Shown in pieces: positions 6,588 through 14,402 of a stretch of 33,036 nt of DNA. This stretch comes from Eubacterium sp. (GTDB lineage: Bacteria > Bacillota > Clostridia > Lachnospirales > Lachnospiraceae). The position numbers and the translations under genes were made by a program. Numbering within the stretch: position 1 is the first letter of the stretch; every line of letters begins with the position of its first letter. Below the pieces are notes generated by a model. The model was not told where the DNA came from and did not search any database. It saw nothing but the letters and a program-made list of their open reading frames with translations. The stretch is from positions 1 to 33,036 of the forward strand of contig JAFRNE010000024.1 of NCBI GenBank assembly GCA_017430325.1, read 5' to 3'.

Positions 6588-9500
6588 ATGCCAAGTTATA
6601 AGGATTTGAGAAAGAGTAAAAAATATGGAAAAAGTGCGCTGGCTTATGCAATAGAAAAGGTTTATACAAACAATTATACAGTATTTCAGAAATGGATGCC
6701 GCAGGATAAATTTGAGCAGTTCATAGAAAAGATGAACGCGTACATTGGCATGAATCCGGGCGTTGAATTAGCTGATGCGCCAAGGAGCCGTCTGGGGGGC
6801 CATGAAAAGTTTCATCAGGTTATGGATTCTCAGGCCGATAAGCTTGGCATAGAGCTTATGGAAATCATGAAGGAGCAGCTGAGGAAGGAAAGGGATGAAA
6901 AAGCTAAAAATAATGATCCTTTCCTCCTGCTGTATGACTACAACCTTCATGAGACAACGATGGAAGGAAATCTTATGGAGGCGCGCTTTGAGAGCCAATA
7001 CCTTTCAAATGCCAACCAGTTCGGAGGAAGACCTAAGATTGAGGCTATGGATCATAATGAACTGTTGCAGGGGCTTCAGCAGGGAAAGGGTGGTTTAATA
7101 GGTGAGGATAAGGGCCTTTATGAACCTCTTATGGAATACTATAAGGCATATATTGAGCTTGAGAAGGTTGAGTTCATCAGGCAGAAGAATAACAGAGATG
7201 GCTGGACTGCTAAGAATGAGCGGGCCTTTCTTGCTGAGCTTCATGATAAACAGCAGAGGGTGGTAGATGCTTTTGATAAGTTATATGCTATAGAGGATAA
7301 TCATCAGTATGATGGTTATTTGGACAATGATCTGGGTCATATTACAGGAAAGCATAATAACAGACGAAGCGCATATGAAGTTGTAAATGTTATGAGATGG
7401 CAGATCAAGGCTATCGAGAATGGCTGGTCACAGGATGAACTGACTCTTCTTGGAGCGATCGGTTTTATAGAAGCATATCAGAAAAGTAATGAAGCTGAGT
7501 TCGATGAAAAGATGAAGGGTCATCACCAAACTCTTGAGGCTCATAAGGATGACTGGTCAAACCTTAAGGGCAATGAGCTGCAGTCGTATGCGGAAGCCAG
7601 GACGGCAGTTGAAAAAGAGGTGTCAAACAGAAAGATGCTTGACGATTATGCGAAGGACATCGAAGCTCTGAAGAAACAGATCTGGGATAAAAAGATAAGT
7701 TCTCCGGCGGATAAGGCTCAGGTTATCGCGCTTATTGATGATTTTACGAGGACACATAGCGATAAACAGCTTGAAAGCTTTGTAACACTGCATAAACTTT
7801 CGGGCGGGCTGAAGGATAATATGAGCTTTATAGATGAAGTTAAGAATCTTAATCCGAAGCGCAGAAAATATAAGCTTTATGACGGTGTTAAATACAATCC
7901 TCCGAAAGGAAAAGAGGTTAGTGGGGTTAACGTTCTGAAAGCCGAGCCTGTCAAAGTTCCTGAGGAACCGAAGGTAGAGGTTGTAAACAATGTTCAGCCT
8001 GCAGGACCGGAGGCGGATGTTCCAAAGGAAAATGAACCAGATGCTCAGGCTCCGAAGAATGAAGAGGATGAGGAACATCTTGAGGATGCGTACGGAATCA
8101 GTAACGGTTATTCCAGCCAGACATCGGTTGAAGATAAATATATGTATGCCCTTCTGTATAAGACGAGAAACAGACTCCTTGACAGAATGGAGCTTGATAA
8201 TAATAAGATAGAAGAATTCCGTGATATCAAAACCTTTGAGAATTCCAATCAGATGGAAGAAGAGTTTGTTAAGAATCTGACAGACAAATTCAAAGGAGAA
8301 AAGTTCACCTTCAAGGACTTTCAGTCGATGTTTGATAAGATGATGCTTGCTCAGGCTAAGGCTATGGTACTGACCGGCAAGGATTACAAGGCCATCTATG
8401 ATAATCTCGACGGAGAACATAAACAGGATAAAGCACAGATGATTGCCGCTGAAACAGGTATATTTGAGCTCCCTGAGGCAGAAGGTTTGCTTCGTTCGGA
8501 AGTGCTTGATTCAGGAGTATTTATCAATACATTCAAGGCTAAGCTGAATCATAAGCCGGGTATGACCTTTGAGGAGGCTTATGATAACATGGGCTTTACC
8601 AAGGAAGAGATCTCGCAGCTCAGGAATAAGGATAACCTTAAGAGAAGGATTGTAGGCAAAGATATTTCAGCAGATAAAGAGGAAGAATTCGCGATCAGAA
8701 TCATGTATGACGATTTTACTAATGTTTATAAAGCTCGCGGAACAAAAAAGGCTCTCGCGAGTCTTTCTGCAGAGGAAAAAATGTTCTATGATCTTGGTTC
8801 CAATGCATATATGCTGGCTGCAAATGAAATGAACAAGGAGGAGCAGGATAAGGATAAGGAAGTTGCCAGATGGCAGAAGGAGGAAGGCGCAAATAAGGTT
8901 AGATCGCTCAAGGTTAATCTGGGCAAGGACCAGTTGAATTCAATCAATGCTTTCCTGTACGGCGAGAAGACTATAGGCATAACCAGGAAAGATGAGTTAA
9001 GTGGTGCTTACACTGATATGCTTGGCAAGAAGAATGATTACATCGGAGCTATCCTTAAGGGTGATCCTCAGGCCGAGGAGAAGGCCGGTGCGGTTGTTAA
9101 TGACGAGAAACTGCATAAGCAGCTTGGTACCAAGAATAAGAAGATGGGCGTTACCTATAGCTCTTATATCAAGTTGCATACAGGCGTCAGAATGGGTAAA
9201 ACACCTGAAGAGATGGTGGAAAACCTTTCGAAGTGCATGGCTGCTGCGATTCTTTACTCGAATGGTGATAAGTTTAGTATAAATTCAATACATGCCACGG
9301 CTAAAAAATGCAAAGAGCATTATTCCTTGGACGCGTTGAAGGGCGCTCCGGAGATGCTTACGCATATGCTCAGCAATAAGGACAATCTGGTCAAAGACCT
9401 CAACTCTCTTAGGGACAGTATTTATAACGTACAGCCGGATAAGAGGGAGAAGTATTTTGAAGATATGAAGAAACTTGCCGACAACCTGCCGACAACCAAG

Positions 9501-9935
9501 GGTCACGGCAAGCAGTATAGCAAGCTGAATTCACTGATCAGGGATGCGGCAGCTATTAAGGACAAGAACCTGTCGAAGAAGGATCTTGATACGGAGATCA
9601 GAACCATAAACCTGAAGATTTTTAATGCTTCCATGGAATACTTTAAGAGTAAGGGAATGAGTAAGCTTGAGGTTGAGAAGAATCCGCGTGCTGCGGCAGC
9701 ACTCAATGCTATTTCGGTCATGACTAACAGCACAGAAGGACTTAAATACAGAACGACAAAGCTTGTTGTTGACCTGAAGAAATCCCTTGATGCAAGACAT
9801 TCCGGCGCGGCCAGGAATTTTGAGAGTGTTGAAAAGTTCACTCAGAAATACGGCGCCACAAATACTGCTATGCAGAAAGACAATATAAAAGCTTCGGCAG
9901 TTAAAAATAAAACTGCCGAAGCCGGTAAAAAATAA
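6588..9935 (+). CDS. Large orphan helical protein, 1115 residues, function unknown
   Basis: I chose ATG 6588 because AAGAAGGAGGAG at 6571-6582 precedes it; an upstream start at 6531 would add 19 residues but has no such site. The protein starts MPSYKDLRKSKKYGKSALAY and has no signal peptide, no membrane segment, very few Cys, and high Lys/Glu/Asp/Asn content that predicts a mostly alpha-helical soluble protein. A Pro/Glu/Val-rich acidic linker at about residues 435-500 (with PEEPKVEVV and NEEDEEHLED) splits it into an N-terminal half of about 430 residues and a C-terminal half of about 615. I recognise no catalytic motif, P-loop or repeat family. It stands alone, follows the palindrome array, and converges on rpiB. 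Codon use resembles the core genes, so it is probably expressed. A structural or host-interaction role would be a guess. Confidence 0.8.
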   Translation: MPSYKDLRKSKKYGKSALAYAIEKVYTNNYTVFQKWMPQDKFEQFIEKMNAYIGMNPGVELADAPRSRLGGHEKFHQVMDSQADKLGIELMEIMKEQLRKERDEKAKNNDPFLLLYDYNLHETTMEGNLMEARFESQYLSNANQFGGRPKIEAMDHNELLQGLQQGKGGLIGEDKGLYEPLMEYYKAYIELEKVEFIRQKNNRDGWTAKNERAFLAELHDKQQRVVDAFDKLYAIEDNHQYDGYLDNDLGHITGKHNNRRSAYEVVNVMRWQIKAIENGWSQDELTLLGAIGFIEAYQKSNEAEFDEKMKGHHQTLEAHKDDWSNLKGNELQSYAEARTAVEKEVSNRKMLDDYAKDIEALKKQIWDKKISSPADKAQVIALIDDFTRTHSDKQLESFVTLHKLSGGLKDNMSFIDEVKNLNPKRRKYKLYDGVKYNPPKGKEVSGVNVLKAEPVKVPEEPKVEVVNNVQPAGPEADVPKENEPDAQAPKNEEDEEHLEDAYGISNGYSSQTSVEDKYMYALLYKTRNRLLDRMELDNNKIEEFRDIKTFENSNQMEEEFVKNLTDKFKGEKFTFKDFQSMFDKMMLAQAKAMVLTGKDYKAIYDNLDGEHKQDKAQMIAAETGIFELPEAEGLLRSEVLDSGVFINTFKAKLNHKPGMTFEEAYDNMGFTKEEISQLRNKDNLKRRIVGKDISADKEEEFAIRIMYDDFTNVYKARGTKKALASLSAEEKMFYDLGSNAYMLAANEMNKEEQDKDKEVARWQKEEGANKVRSLKVNLGKDQLNSINAFLYGEKTIGITRKDELSGAYTDMLGKKNDYIGAILKGDPQAEEKAGAVVNDEKLHKQLGTKNKKMGVTYSSYIKLHTGVRMGKTPEEMVENLSKCMAAAILYSNGDKFSINSIHATAKKCKEHYSLDALKGAPEMLTHMLSNKDNLVKDLNSLRDSIYNVQPDKREKYFEDMKKLADNLPTTKGHGKQYSKLNSLIRDAAAIKDKNLSKKDLDTEIRTINLKIFNASMEYFKSKGMSKLEVEKNPRAAAALNAISVMTNSTEGLKYRTTKLVVDLKKSLDARHSGAARNFESVEKFTQKYGATNTAMQKDNIKASAVKNKTAEAGKK
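9891..9922 (-). terminator. Terminator of the sua5-rpiB operon, inside the 3' end of the convergent gene
   Basis: GCTTCGGCAGTT at 9891-9902 and AACTGCCGAAGC at 9911-9922 form a perfect 12-bp stem with an 8-nt loop. Read on the minus strand the stem is followed by TTTTATATT, the signature of an intrinsic terminator just beyond the rpiB stop. The same bases encode residues close to the C-terminus of the large orphan protein on the plus strand, where no T-run follows. Confidence 0.8.
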
Positions 9936-9938
9936 TTA

Positions 9939-10370
9939 TTAATCTTCGATCAGAGATATCCTTCTTATATGACGCTCATCGTTTGAGAACGGAGTGTCAA
10001 GGAAGGTATCGACGATCATAAGCGCGAGTCCGGGGCCTACAACGCGGGCTCCCATACAAAGGATATTTGCGTCGTTATGCTCTCTTGTAGCCTGCGCTGA
10101 AAAAACGTCATGGCAGAGAGCGGCGCGGATACCTTTAACCTTATTTGCAGCGATCGACATTCCGATGCCTGTTCCGCAGATAAGGATTCCGAACTCTGCT
10201 TCACCGCTTGTGACAGCAGCAGTTACTTCTTTTGCAAATACCGGATAATCACAGGATGCTGCACTGTAGCATCCTTTATCTATGTATTCTACGTTACGAG
10301 CCTTAAGGTGCTCCATTACTTCCTGCTTGAGGGCGAATCCGCCGTGATCTGAGGCAATTGCTATTTTCAT
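9939..10370 (-). CDS. rpiB: Ribose-5-phosphate isomerase B
   Basis: A 143-residue RpiB/LacAB-family sugar isomerase that interconverts ribose 5-phosphate and ribulose 5-phosphate in the pentose phosphate pathway. It shows SDHGG at 7-11, the catalytic Cys65 in ICGTGIGMSIAANK, and His98 in REHNDAN, all at expected positions and at full family length. The ATG is preceded by AAAGGAG with good spacing. It is 12 nt behind sua5 on the same strand, a neighbourhood reminiscent of the ywlC-ywlF region of Bacillus subtilis. Confidence 0.94.
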   Translation of the reverse strand: MKIAIASDHGGFALKQEVMEHLKARNVEYIDKGCYSAASCDYPVFAKEVTAAVTSGEAEFGILICGTGIGMSIAANKVKGIRAALCHDVFSAQATREHNDANILCMGARVVGPGLALMIVDTFLDTPFSNDERHIRRISLIED

Positions 10371-10382
10371 GATTTTTCTCCT

Positions 10383-11438
10383 TTAAACTAATATAACTTT
10401 CTGTCCGGCAGCTTTGAGCAGTCTGTTCATGATCGCTCCGCCGTATTTATCTCTGTTGAAGGCTTCGCTGAAAATAAGGTCAGCCTCCAGATCATCGCAT
10501 TTTCTGAGGGCGCTGTAGAGATTCCTTGCGACCTCTTCACCGCTTCCGGTCTCGCCGAGAAGGATGATGTTCTCTGCAGTGTAGGAGCTGCGGTTCTCTG
10601 CAGTGGTAAGGATAACTACCTTTTTACCGAGAGAAGAAGCTTCCTCTGCAAGGCGGTTTATCTCTGCTGTTACTGCGTCTGTAACCTCAGCCGGATGAGC
10701 CTTATCTTCTATAATAGTAAGGCTGCCCTTTGGTGCGTAGTGGGTGTATTTCATGCCGGGAGCCTTAGGTCTGAGGTTTGGATCGGGCTTTATGATGGCC
10801 GGGTCGATGGTCACCTCGCCAAGTATTTCCTCGAAATCAGCCTTCGTGATGTAGCCGGGACGGAGTATCGCAGGAACCTCGCCGGTCATATCGATGATGG
10901 AGGACTCGATTCCGATATCAACCGGGCCGCCGTCAAGTATCATATCTACACGACCGCTCAGGTCTTCGACAACGTGATCCGCTGTGGAAGGGGAAGGACG
11001 GCCGGATGTATTTGCGCTTGGAGCAGCGATATAAACGCCGCTTTCGTCGATCAGCCTCATGGCATCCGGATGTGAAGGCATCCTTATGGCAACGGTGCCG
11101 AGTCCGCCGGTTGTGGCGTCCGGAACGATGTCCTTCTTGTTAAATATGATAGTCATCGGGCCCGGCCAAAAGCGTTCCATGAGCTTTTCGGCTGCCGGCG
11201 GCACATAGGAAGCGAGCTTATACACGTCTTCCTCATGGGCTATATGGACGATCAGAGGATTGTCCGAAGGTCTGCCTTTGGCTGCATATATTTTCTTTGA
11301 TGCTTCAGGGTCCAGGGCATCTCCGCCGAGACCATACACGGTTTCTGTGGGAAATGCGACCAGGCCGCCGCTTTGGAGTATCTCCGAAGCCAGGCTGAAG
11401 GCATCACTGTCTGTGGTTTTTCTGATAATGGTATTCAT
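10383..11438 (-). CDS. sua5: Threonylcarbamoyl-AMP synthase (Sua5/YwlC/YrdC family)
   Basis: A 351-residue long-form enzyme that makes threonylcarbamoyl-AMP from threonine, bicarbonate and ATP, the first step of t6A37 tRNA modification. Residues about 10-200 are the YrdC fold with FPTETVYGLGGDA, KGRPSDNPL, and SANTSGRPSPS. Residues from about 225 are the C-terminal Sua5 domain, beginning after PGMKYTHYAPKG. Two ATGs are adjacent; I prefer the second (11438), 6 nt from GAAGG, because the first (11441) is only 3 nt away. It is co-directional with rpiB. The other t6A genes (tsaE, tsaB, tsaD) are on the opposite strand further right. Confidence 0.93.
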   Translation of the reverse strand: MNTIIRKTTDSDAFSLASEILQSGGLVAFPTETVYGLGGDALDPEASKKIYAAKGRPSDNPLIVHIAHEEDVYKLASYVPPAAEKLMERFWPGPMTIIFNKKDIVPDATTGGLGTVAIRMPSHPDAMRLIDESGVYIAAPSANTSGRPSPSTADHVVEDLSGRVDMILDGGPVDIGIESSIIDMTGEVPAILRPGYITKADFEEILGEVTIDPAIIKPDPNLRPKAPGMKYTHYAPKGSLTIIEDKAHPAEVTDAVTAEINRLAEEASSLGKKVVILTTAENRSSYTAENIILLGETGSGEEVARNLYSALRKCDDLEADLIFSEAFNRDKYGGAIMNRLLKAAGQKVILV

Positions 11439-11527
11439 CATACGCCTTCTTTTATGGTTTAGTTATACGGTTTACGTGCCCGGAAAGTATCTCCCGGGGA
11501 GTATTTTCCGGCCGTATTGACATGTAT

Positions 11528-11555
11528 ATATTAGCAGTATTCTCCCTAATTGTAA
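11528..11555 (-). promoter_or_regulatory. Possible promoter of sua5-rpiB
   Basis: On the minus strand TTACAA (11555-11550) and TAATAT (11533-11528) are 16 nt apart, about 90 nt upstream of the sua5 start. The match is moderate and rests on sequence alone. Confidence 0.3.
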
Positions 11556-11615
11556 AATCAAAAATAAATGTTACAAAAATATTTATTTTCTTAATAATTT
11601 TTCCCGGATAACTTG

Positions 11616-11644
11616 TTGACAAAGCTATAGTGTTTTGCTATTAT
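11616..11644 (+). promoter_or_regulatory. Strong sigma-A-type promoter of the NlpC/P60 gene
   Basis: A consensus TTGACA at 11616-11621 is followed by a 17-nt spacer and TATTAT at 11639-11644, about 95 nt before the start codon. Just downstream, TGTAACA occurs twice with an 11-nt period (from about 11650), and the complementary TGTTACA occurs near 11569, so a bound regulator is possible. Confidence 0.75.
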
Positions 11645-11739
11645 GAGCATGTAACAAATTGTAACATTTTCGTAATATATCAAATAGTAGTTAAATATTT
11701 TGTAGATTTTTTTGAAAATAACAGGAGGACTTTCGAGAA

Positions 11740-13182
11740 ATGATCAAGCCATCCAGGAAATTGGCCGTTTTAGCAGTTACAGCAGGGCTGATGGTTTCAT
11801 CTTTCGCAGTATTTGCAGGTGATGAAACAGTTATTTATGACCAGTCGAACGTAGGAATATCTGCAGCAGTAGACAGATATGTAGAAGCCACAGCTGATAC
11901 AGAGACGGCCACAGTTAAGGATACTAAAGCACAGGAAACAGCATCCCTTACTTCAGCAGACAAGAAGGAAGTGCCAACAAAGGGAGCTAAGGTTACAGAA
12001 ACTAAGGATAAGGCTACAGAAACAACAGAAGCTGATAAAAAGGACACTGCAGAGTATGTAGGAGATGCTCTTACAGCAGGTTACGAAGGCAAGGCAGTCG
12101 TAATAGCAGACGAACCACTTAATATCAGACAGGAGCCATCCACAGAGGGCTTGATACTCGGACAGCTTGGTAACGGAGCAGTCGTTGAAGTAAAGAAGCA
12201 GGCAGCTGACTGGACACTTGTTAAAGTGAATGACATTGAAGGCTATGTATTCAGCGCTTACCTCAGATTCGGCGACGAAGCAGAGAGCTGGGTTAACAAT
12301 GATACAGGTAAGGTTGCAGTAATCACAGAGAGCGGCCTCAGACTCAGAGGAAGCGCAGCAGACGACGGAGATATTCTTACACTCCTCGGACAGGGCGAGG
12401 CTTACAGAGTTTTAGGCTACGAAGGTTACTGGACAAAGATCGGAATAGATGATGACCTTGTAGGTTATGTATATAATGCATATATCAGAATAGTTGACAG
12501 AGCAGATAAGGATGCAACAGTTGCGGAAGTACTTGCAGCTGCAGCAGAGAAGGAAGATACTGAAGAGGTAGAGGAAGACAGCGAAGAAGAGACTGAGGCA
12601 ACTACAGAAGCAACTACCGAAGCAGTTGAGGAAGAGGAAGACGACGATACTGACGAGGAAGAAACAGAGTCAGTTGATGAAGATGACGACGATGACGACG
12701 ATGATGTAGCAGATGATTCCCAGGATGATGAGGACGCAGACGACGAGGAAGAAGAGACAGAAGAGACAGAAGAGCCTGCTGAGGAAGAGACTACAGAAGC
12801 ACCTTCAGATGTTCCATACAACTCAATGGGTGAAGAGGTTGTAGCATTTGCAACACAGTTCGTTGGTAACCCTTATGTATACGGCGGAAGCAGCCTTACA
12901 GACGGAGCTGACTGTTCAGGATTTACAATGGCAGTTTATGAGCACTTCGGATACTCACTTCCACACGGTGCAACATCACAGTCTTACTGTGGTACAGAAG
13001 TTAGTCTCGACAGCATAATGCCTGGCGACCTTCTCTTCTACGGAGTACCTGGTGATTACGGTCACGTAACTATCTACATGGGCGGCGGAATGGTTGTTCA
13101 TGCAAGTACACCTGAAACAGGTATTAAGATTTCATCATATGATTACAGAGAGCCTGCAAAGGCTGTCAGGATCATCCAGTAA
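11740..13182 (+). CDS. Secreted SH3b-SH3b-NlpC/P60 cell-wall endopeptidase
   Basis: A 480-residue exported hydrolase expected to cut peptidoglycan peptide stems. Residues 1-26 are a signal peptide ending AVFA before GDE. Two bacterial SH3 domains follow at about 117-180 (with LNIRQEP) and 189-250 (with LRLRGSA). An extremely acidic linker at about 258-356 contains TTEATTEA repeats and Asp/Glu runs. The NlpC/P60 domain is at about 365-480 with catalytic Cys392 (GADCSGF), His442 (GHVTIYMG) and a third polar residue, His454 (VVHAST). The ribosome binding site is AGGAGGA about 11 nt upstream. The gene is monocistronic between its own promoter and terminator. The acidic linker may bind cations or space the catalytic domain from the wall. 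Confidence 0.92.
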   Translation: MIKPSRKLAVLAVTAGLMVSSFAVFAGDETVIYDQSNVGISAAVDRYVEATADTETATVKDTKAQETASLTSADKKEVPTKGAKVTETKDKATETTEADKKDTAEYVGDALTAGYEGKAVVIADEPLNIRQEPSTEGLILGQLGNGAVVEVKKQAADWTLVKVNDIEGYVFSAYLRFGDEAESWVNNDTGKVAVITESGLRLRGSAADDGDILTLLGQGEAYRVLGYEGYWTKIGIDDDLVGYVYNAYIRIVDRADKDATVAEVLAAAAEKEDTEEVEEDSEEETEATTEATTEAVEEEEDDDTDEEETESVDEDDDDDDDDVADDSQDDEDADDEEEETEETEEPAEEETTEAPSDVPYNSMGEEVVAFATQFVGNPYVYGGSSLTDGADCSGFTMAVYEHFGYSLPHGATSQSYCGTEVSLDSIMPGDLLFYGVPGDYGHVTIYMGGGMVVHASTPETGIKISSYDYREPAKAVRIIQ

Positions 13183-13212
13183 TGATTTTTCACAAGAAAT
13201 AACATATATTCT

Positions 13213-13248
13213 AGAGCCGATTGCATGTGCCAGCAACCGGCTCTTTTT
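13213..13248 (+). terminator. Terminator of the NlpC/P60 gene
   Basis: AGAGCCG at 13213-13219 pairs with CGGCTCT at 13238-13244, with a small inner TGC/GCA pairing, followed by TTTTT. It is about 30 nt after the stop codon. Confidence 0.85.
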
Positions 13249-13249
13249 C

Positions 13250-13664
13250 TGTTCCGTGATCTTCATAGTTATATAATACGTTGGTAATAAATAAACACAG
13301 TTGCCTTATCCTGAGTATTTATTAACAGGCCTTTAGTCCGTCTGACACTTTCACAAAATACACACTTTGTGCAACATGCACAACAAACATATGGTTTGGT
13401 TGACTATAATTTAGATAGTATGGTGGGAGGGGATGTTGATAAGTATGTTGTATTTGCGTGATTCTTTGATATATAAACAAAGTTATCAACATTATCAACA
13501 TAAAGCTGTGATTAACATAAAATTATGAATAAAAAAATGTGTATATGAATAATTTGTAGATTGTTCCGAATTTTATTTTTTTTTCGGGGCTAAATACGGG
13601 CTAAAAAGGGGTATTTTGAAAAAATTAGCCGAGTTGTCTGACAAAAATAAAATGTATTAATATA
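13250..13664. other. AT-rich intergenic region with a palindrome and three DnaA-box-like sites
   Basis: No gene is visible. TTGTGCA-ACA-TGCACAA (13367-13383) is a 17-bp operator-like palindrome. TTATCAACA, one base off the DnaA box TTATCCACA, occurs at 13483-13491 and directly again at 13492-13500, and in reverse at 13434-13442. GGGCTAAA is repeated near 13590 and 13603. Confidence 0.5.
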
Positions 13665-13693
13665 TTGAATGAACTATTCGTCTATGGTATAAT
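13665..13693 (+). promoter_or_regulatory. Promoter of hpf
   Basis: TTGAAT at 13665-13670, a 17-nt spacer and a perfect TATAAT at 13688-13693, about 57 nt before the hpf start. Confidence 0.7.
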
Positions 13694-13750
13694 TTACCTA
13701 TCAGTTGAGGTATCCGAAACTGAATAAGACGCACGTAAGGAGTGAGGCAT

Positions 13751-14284
13751 ATGAATTACATTATAAGCGGTAAAAACATTGATGTTACTGACGGTTTAAG
13801 AGATGCTATCTATGACAAATTAGGGAGGTTAGAAAAGTTCTTTAACGAAGATACCAATGTTCAGGTTACATTCTCTGTTGAGAAGGACAGACAGAAGATA
13901 GAGGTTACTATCCCAATGAAGGGACATATCATCAGAGCTGAGCAGGTAAGCGATGACATGTATGTGTCAATCGATATGGTTGTTGAGATCATTGAACGCC
14001 AGGTTACAAGATATAAGAAGAAGATTATCGATAAATCACAGGATGCAGCATATTTCAATGACAGATTCCTTGAGGATGAGACAGAGATTGCTGATGAGGA
14101 CGAGATCAAGATCATCAGATCAAAGAAGTTCGCAGTTAAGCCTATGTATCCTGAAGATGCTTGCATCCAGATGGAGCTTCTCGGACATAACTTCTTCGTA
14201 TTCAGAAATGCTGAGACAGACGAGGTTAACGTTGTATATAAGAGAAAGGGAAGCACCTACGGTCTGATCGAGCCTGAATTCTAA
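13751..14284 (+). CDS. hpf: Long-form ribosome hibernation promoting factor
   Basis: A 177-residue protein of the long HPF type, which in Firmicutes binds the 30S subunit and dimerises 70S ribosomes into inactive 100S particles in slow growth. The N-terminal S30AE domain starts MNYIISGKNIDVTDGLRDAI and continues to about residue 100. The C-terminal dimerisation domain begins near IIRSKKFAVKPM and ends with YGLIEPEF. I chose ATG 13751, with AAGGAG at 13737-13742 and 8 nt spacing, over a GTG three codons earlier. It has its own promoter and terminator. Confidence 0.94.
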   Translation: MNYIISGKNIDVTDGLRDAIYDKLGRLEKFFNEDTNVQVTFSVEKDRQKIEVTIPMKGHIIRAEQVSDDMYVSIDMVVEIIERQVTRYKKKIIDKSQDAAYFNDRFLEDETEIADEDEIKIIRSKKFAVKPMYPEDACIQMELLGHNFFVFRNAETDEVNVVYKRKGSTYGLIEPEF

Positions 14285-14317
14285 AAATTCTAAAATATAT
14301 TATATATAGATAAATCG

Positions 14318-14346
14318 CCGGGAGGACGCAGTTCCTCCCGGTTTTC
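14318..14346 (+). terminator. Terminator of hpf
   Basis: CCGGGAGGA (14318-14326) and TCCTCCCGG (14333-14341) form a 9-bp GC-rich stem followed by TTTTC. Confidence 0.85.
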
Positions 14347-14353
14347 TTTATAA

Positions 14354-14388
14354 ATAAATGGCCGCTGAATGATCAGCGGCCGTTTATT
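14354..14388. terminator. Bidirectional terminator between hpf and the AI-2E transporter gene
   Basis: GGCCGCTGA (14360-14368) pairs with TCAGCGGCC (14373-14381), extended outside by AATAAA/TTTATT. T-rich tracts leave the stem on both strands, suiting the convergent genes. Confidence 0.75.
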
Positions 14389-14402
14389 GTTGTTTTATCG
14401 TA

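Noticed and set aside
7623..8420. 265-residue minus-strand frame opposite the large orphan gene
   Set aside because: It is hydrophobic antisense of a Lys/Glu-rich coding region and has no ribosome binding site.
12465..12821. Serine-rich minus-strand frame of 118 residues
   Set aside because: It is the antisense of the Asp/Glu-rich linker of the NlpC/P60 gene, so Ser runs are expected.
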